DNA from: JBOHUX01 sp050734915
Lineage (GTDB): Bacteria; Chloroflexota; Dormibacteria; Dormibacterales; Dormibacteraceae
Direction: 5' to 3'
DNA length: 5,910 bases
Assembly: GCA_050734915.1 (NCBI GenBank)
Contig: JBOHUX010000146.1
Span: 1-5,910 of the forward strand
In this document: piece by piece, positions 5,908 to 5,910 of the stretch
Layout of the letters: the number at the start of each line of letters is the position of its first letter
Position numbering within the stretch: the first letter of the stretch is position 1
The notes under the pieces: model-generated
Told to the model about the DNA's origin: nothing
What the model saw: only the letters and a program-made list of their open reading frames with translations
Database searches by the model: none
Program-made: the position numbers and the translations under genes

Positions 5908-5910
5908 CTC

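Overview
The window is a dense, very GC-rich bacterial segment (about 70% G+C by eye, with strong G/C preference at third codon positions). It holds three protein genes and almost no non-coding DNA. High GC, a multi-GAF cytosolic kinase and an apparently leaderless gene would suit Actinobacteriota, Chloroflexota, Dormibacterota or similar high-GC soil lineages, but nothing here fixes the phylum. I found no rRNA, tRNA, CRISPR array, insertion sequence or phage gene.

Region 1 (left edge to 3218, + strand) is the 3' part of a large sensor histidine kinase. It has a tandem series of five GAF-like units (the first cut by the window edge), then a PAS domain, a HisKA dimerisation/phosphoacceptor domain and a HATPase_c domain. 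No membrane segment or receiver domain is visible. Region 2 (3215-4540, - strand) is an NCS2/NAT-family nucleobase permease of the uracil type, closer to RutG than to UraA in its second half. Kinase and permease converge and share the palindrome CTAG as overlapping stop codons. Region 3 (4600-5835, + strand) is a CodA-type cytosine deaminase of the amidohydrolase superfamily. It runs divergently from the permease across a 59-base gap. The last 75 bases are non-coding and contain two potential hairpins.

The permease and deaminase form a plausible pyrimidine-base salvage pair, one importing a base and the other deaminating cytosine or a cytosine analogue. The key observation is in the deaminase. 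All metal-binding and catalytic residues of E. coli CodA are found at a constant offset of 14, but the position matching CodA Asp314 is Cys (C300). Loss of that Asp is the published hallmark of bacterial CodA homologues that accept 5-methylcytosine, so this enzyme may make thymine from 5-methylcytosine. The shared intergenic region looks like a compact bidirectional promoter with overlapping -10 elements. The deaminase GTG start lies only 8 bases past a TANNNT box with no Shine-Dalgarno sequence, whereas the permease has a good one.
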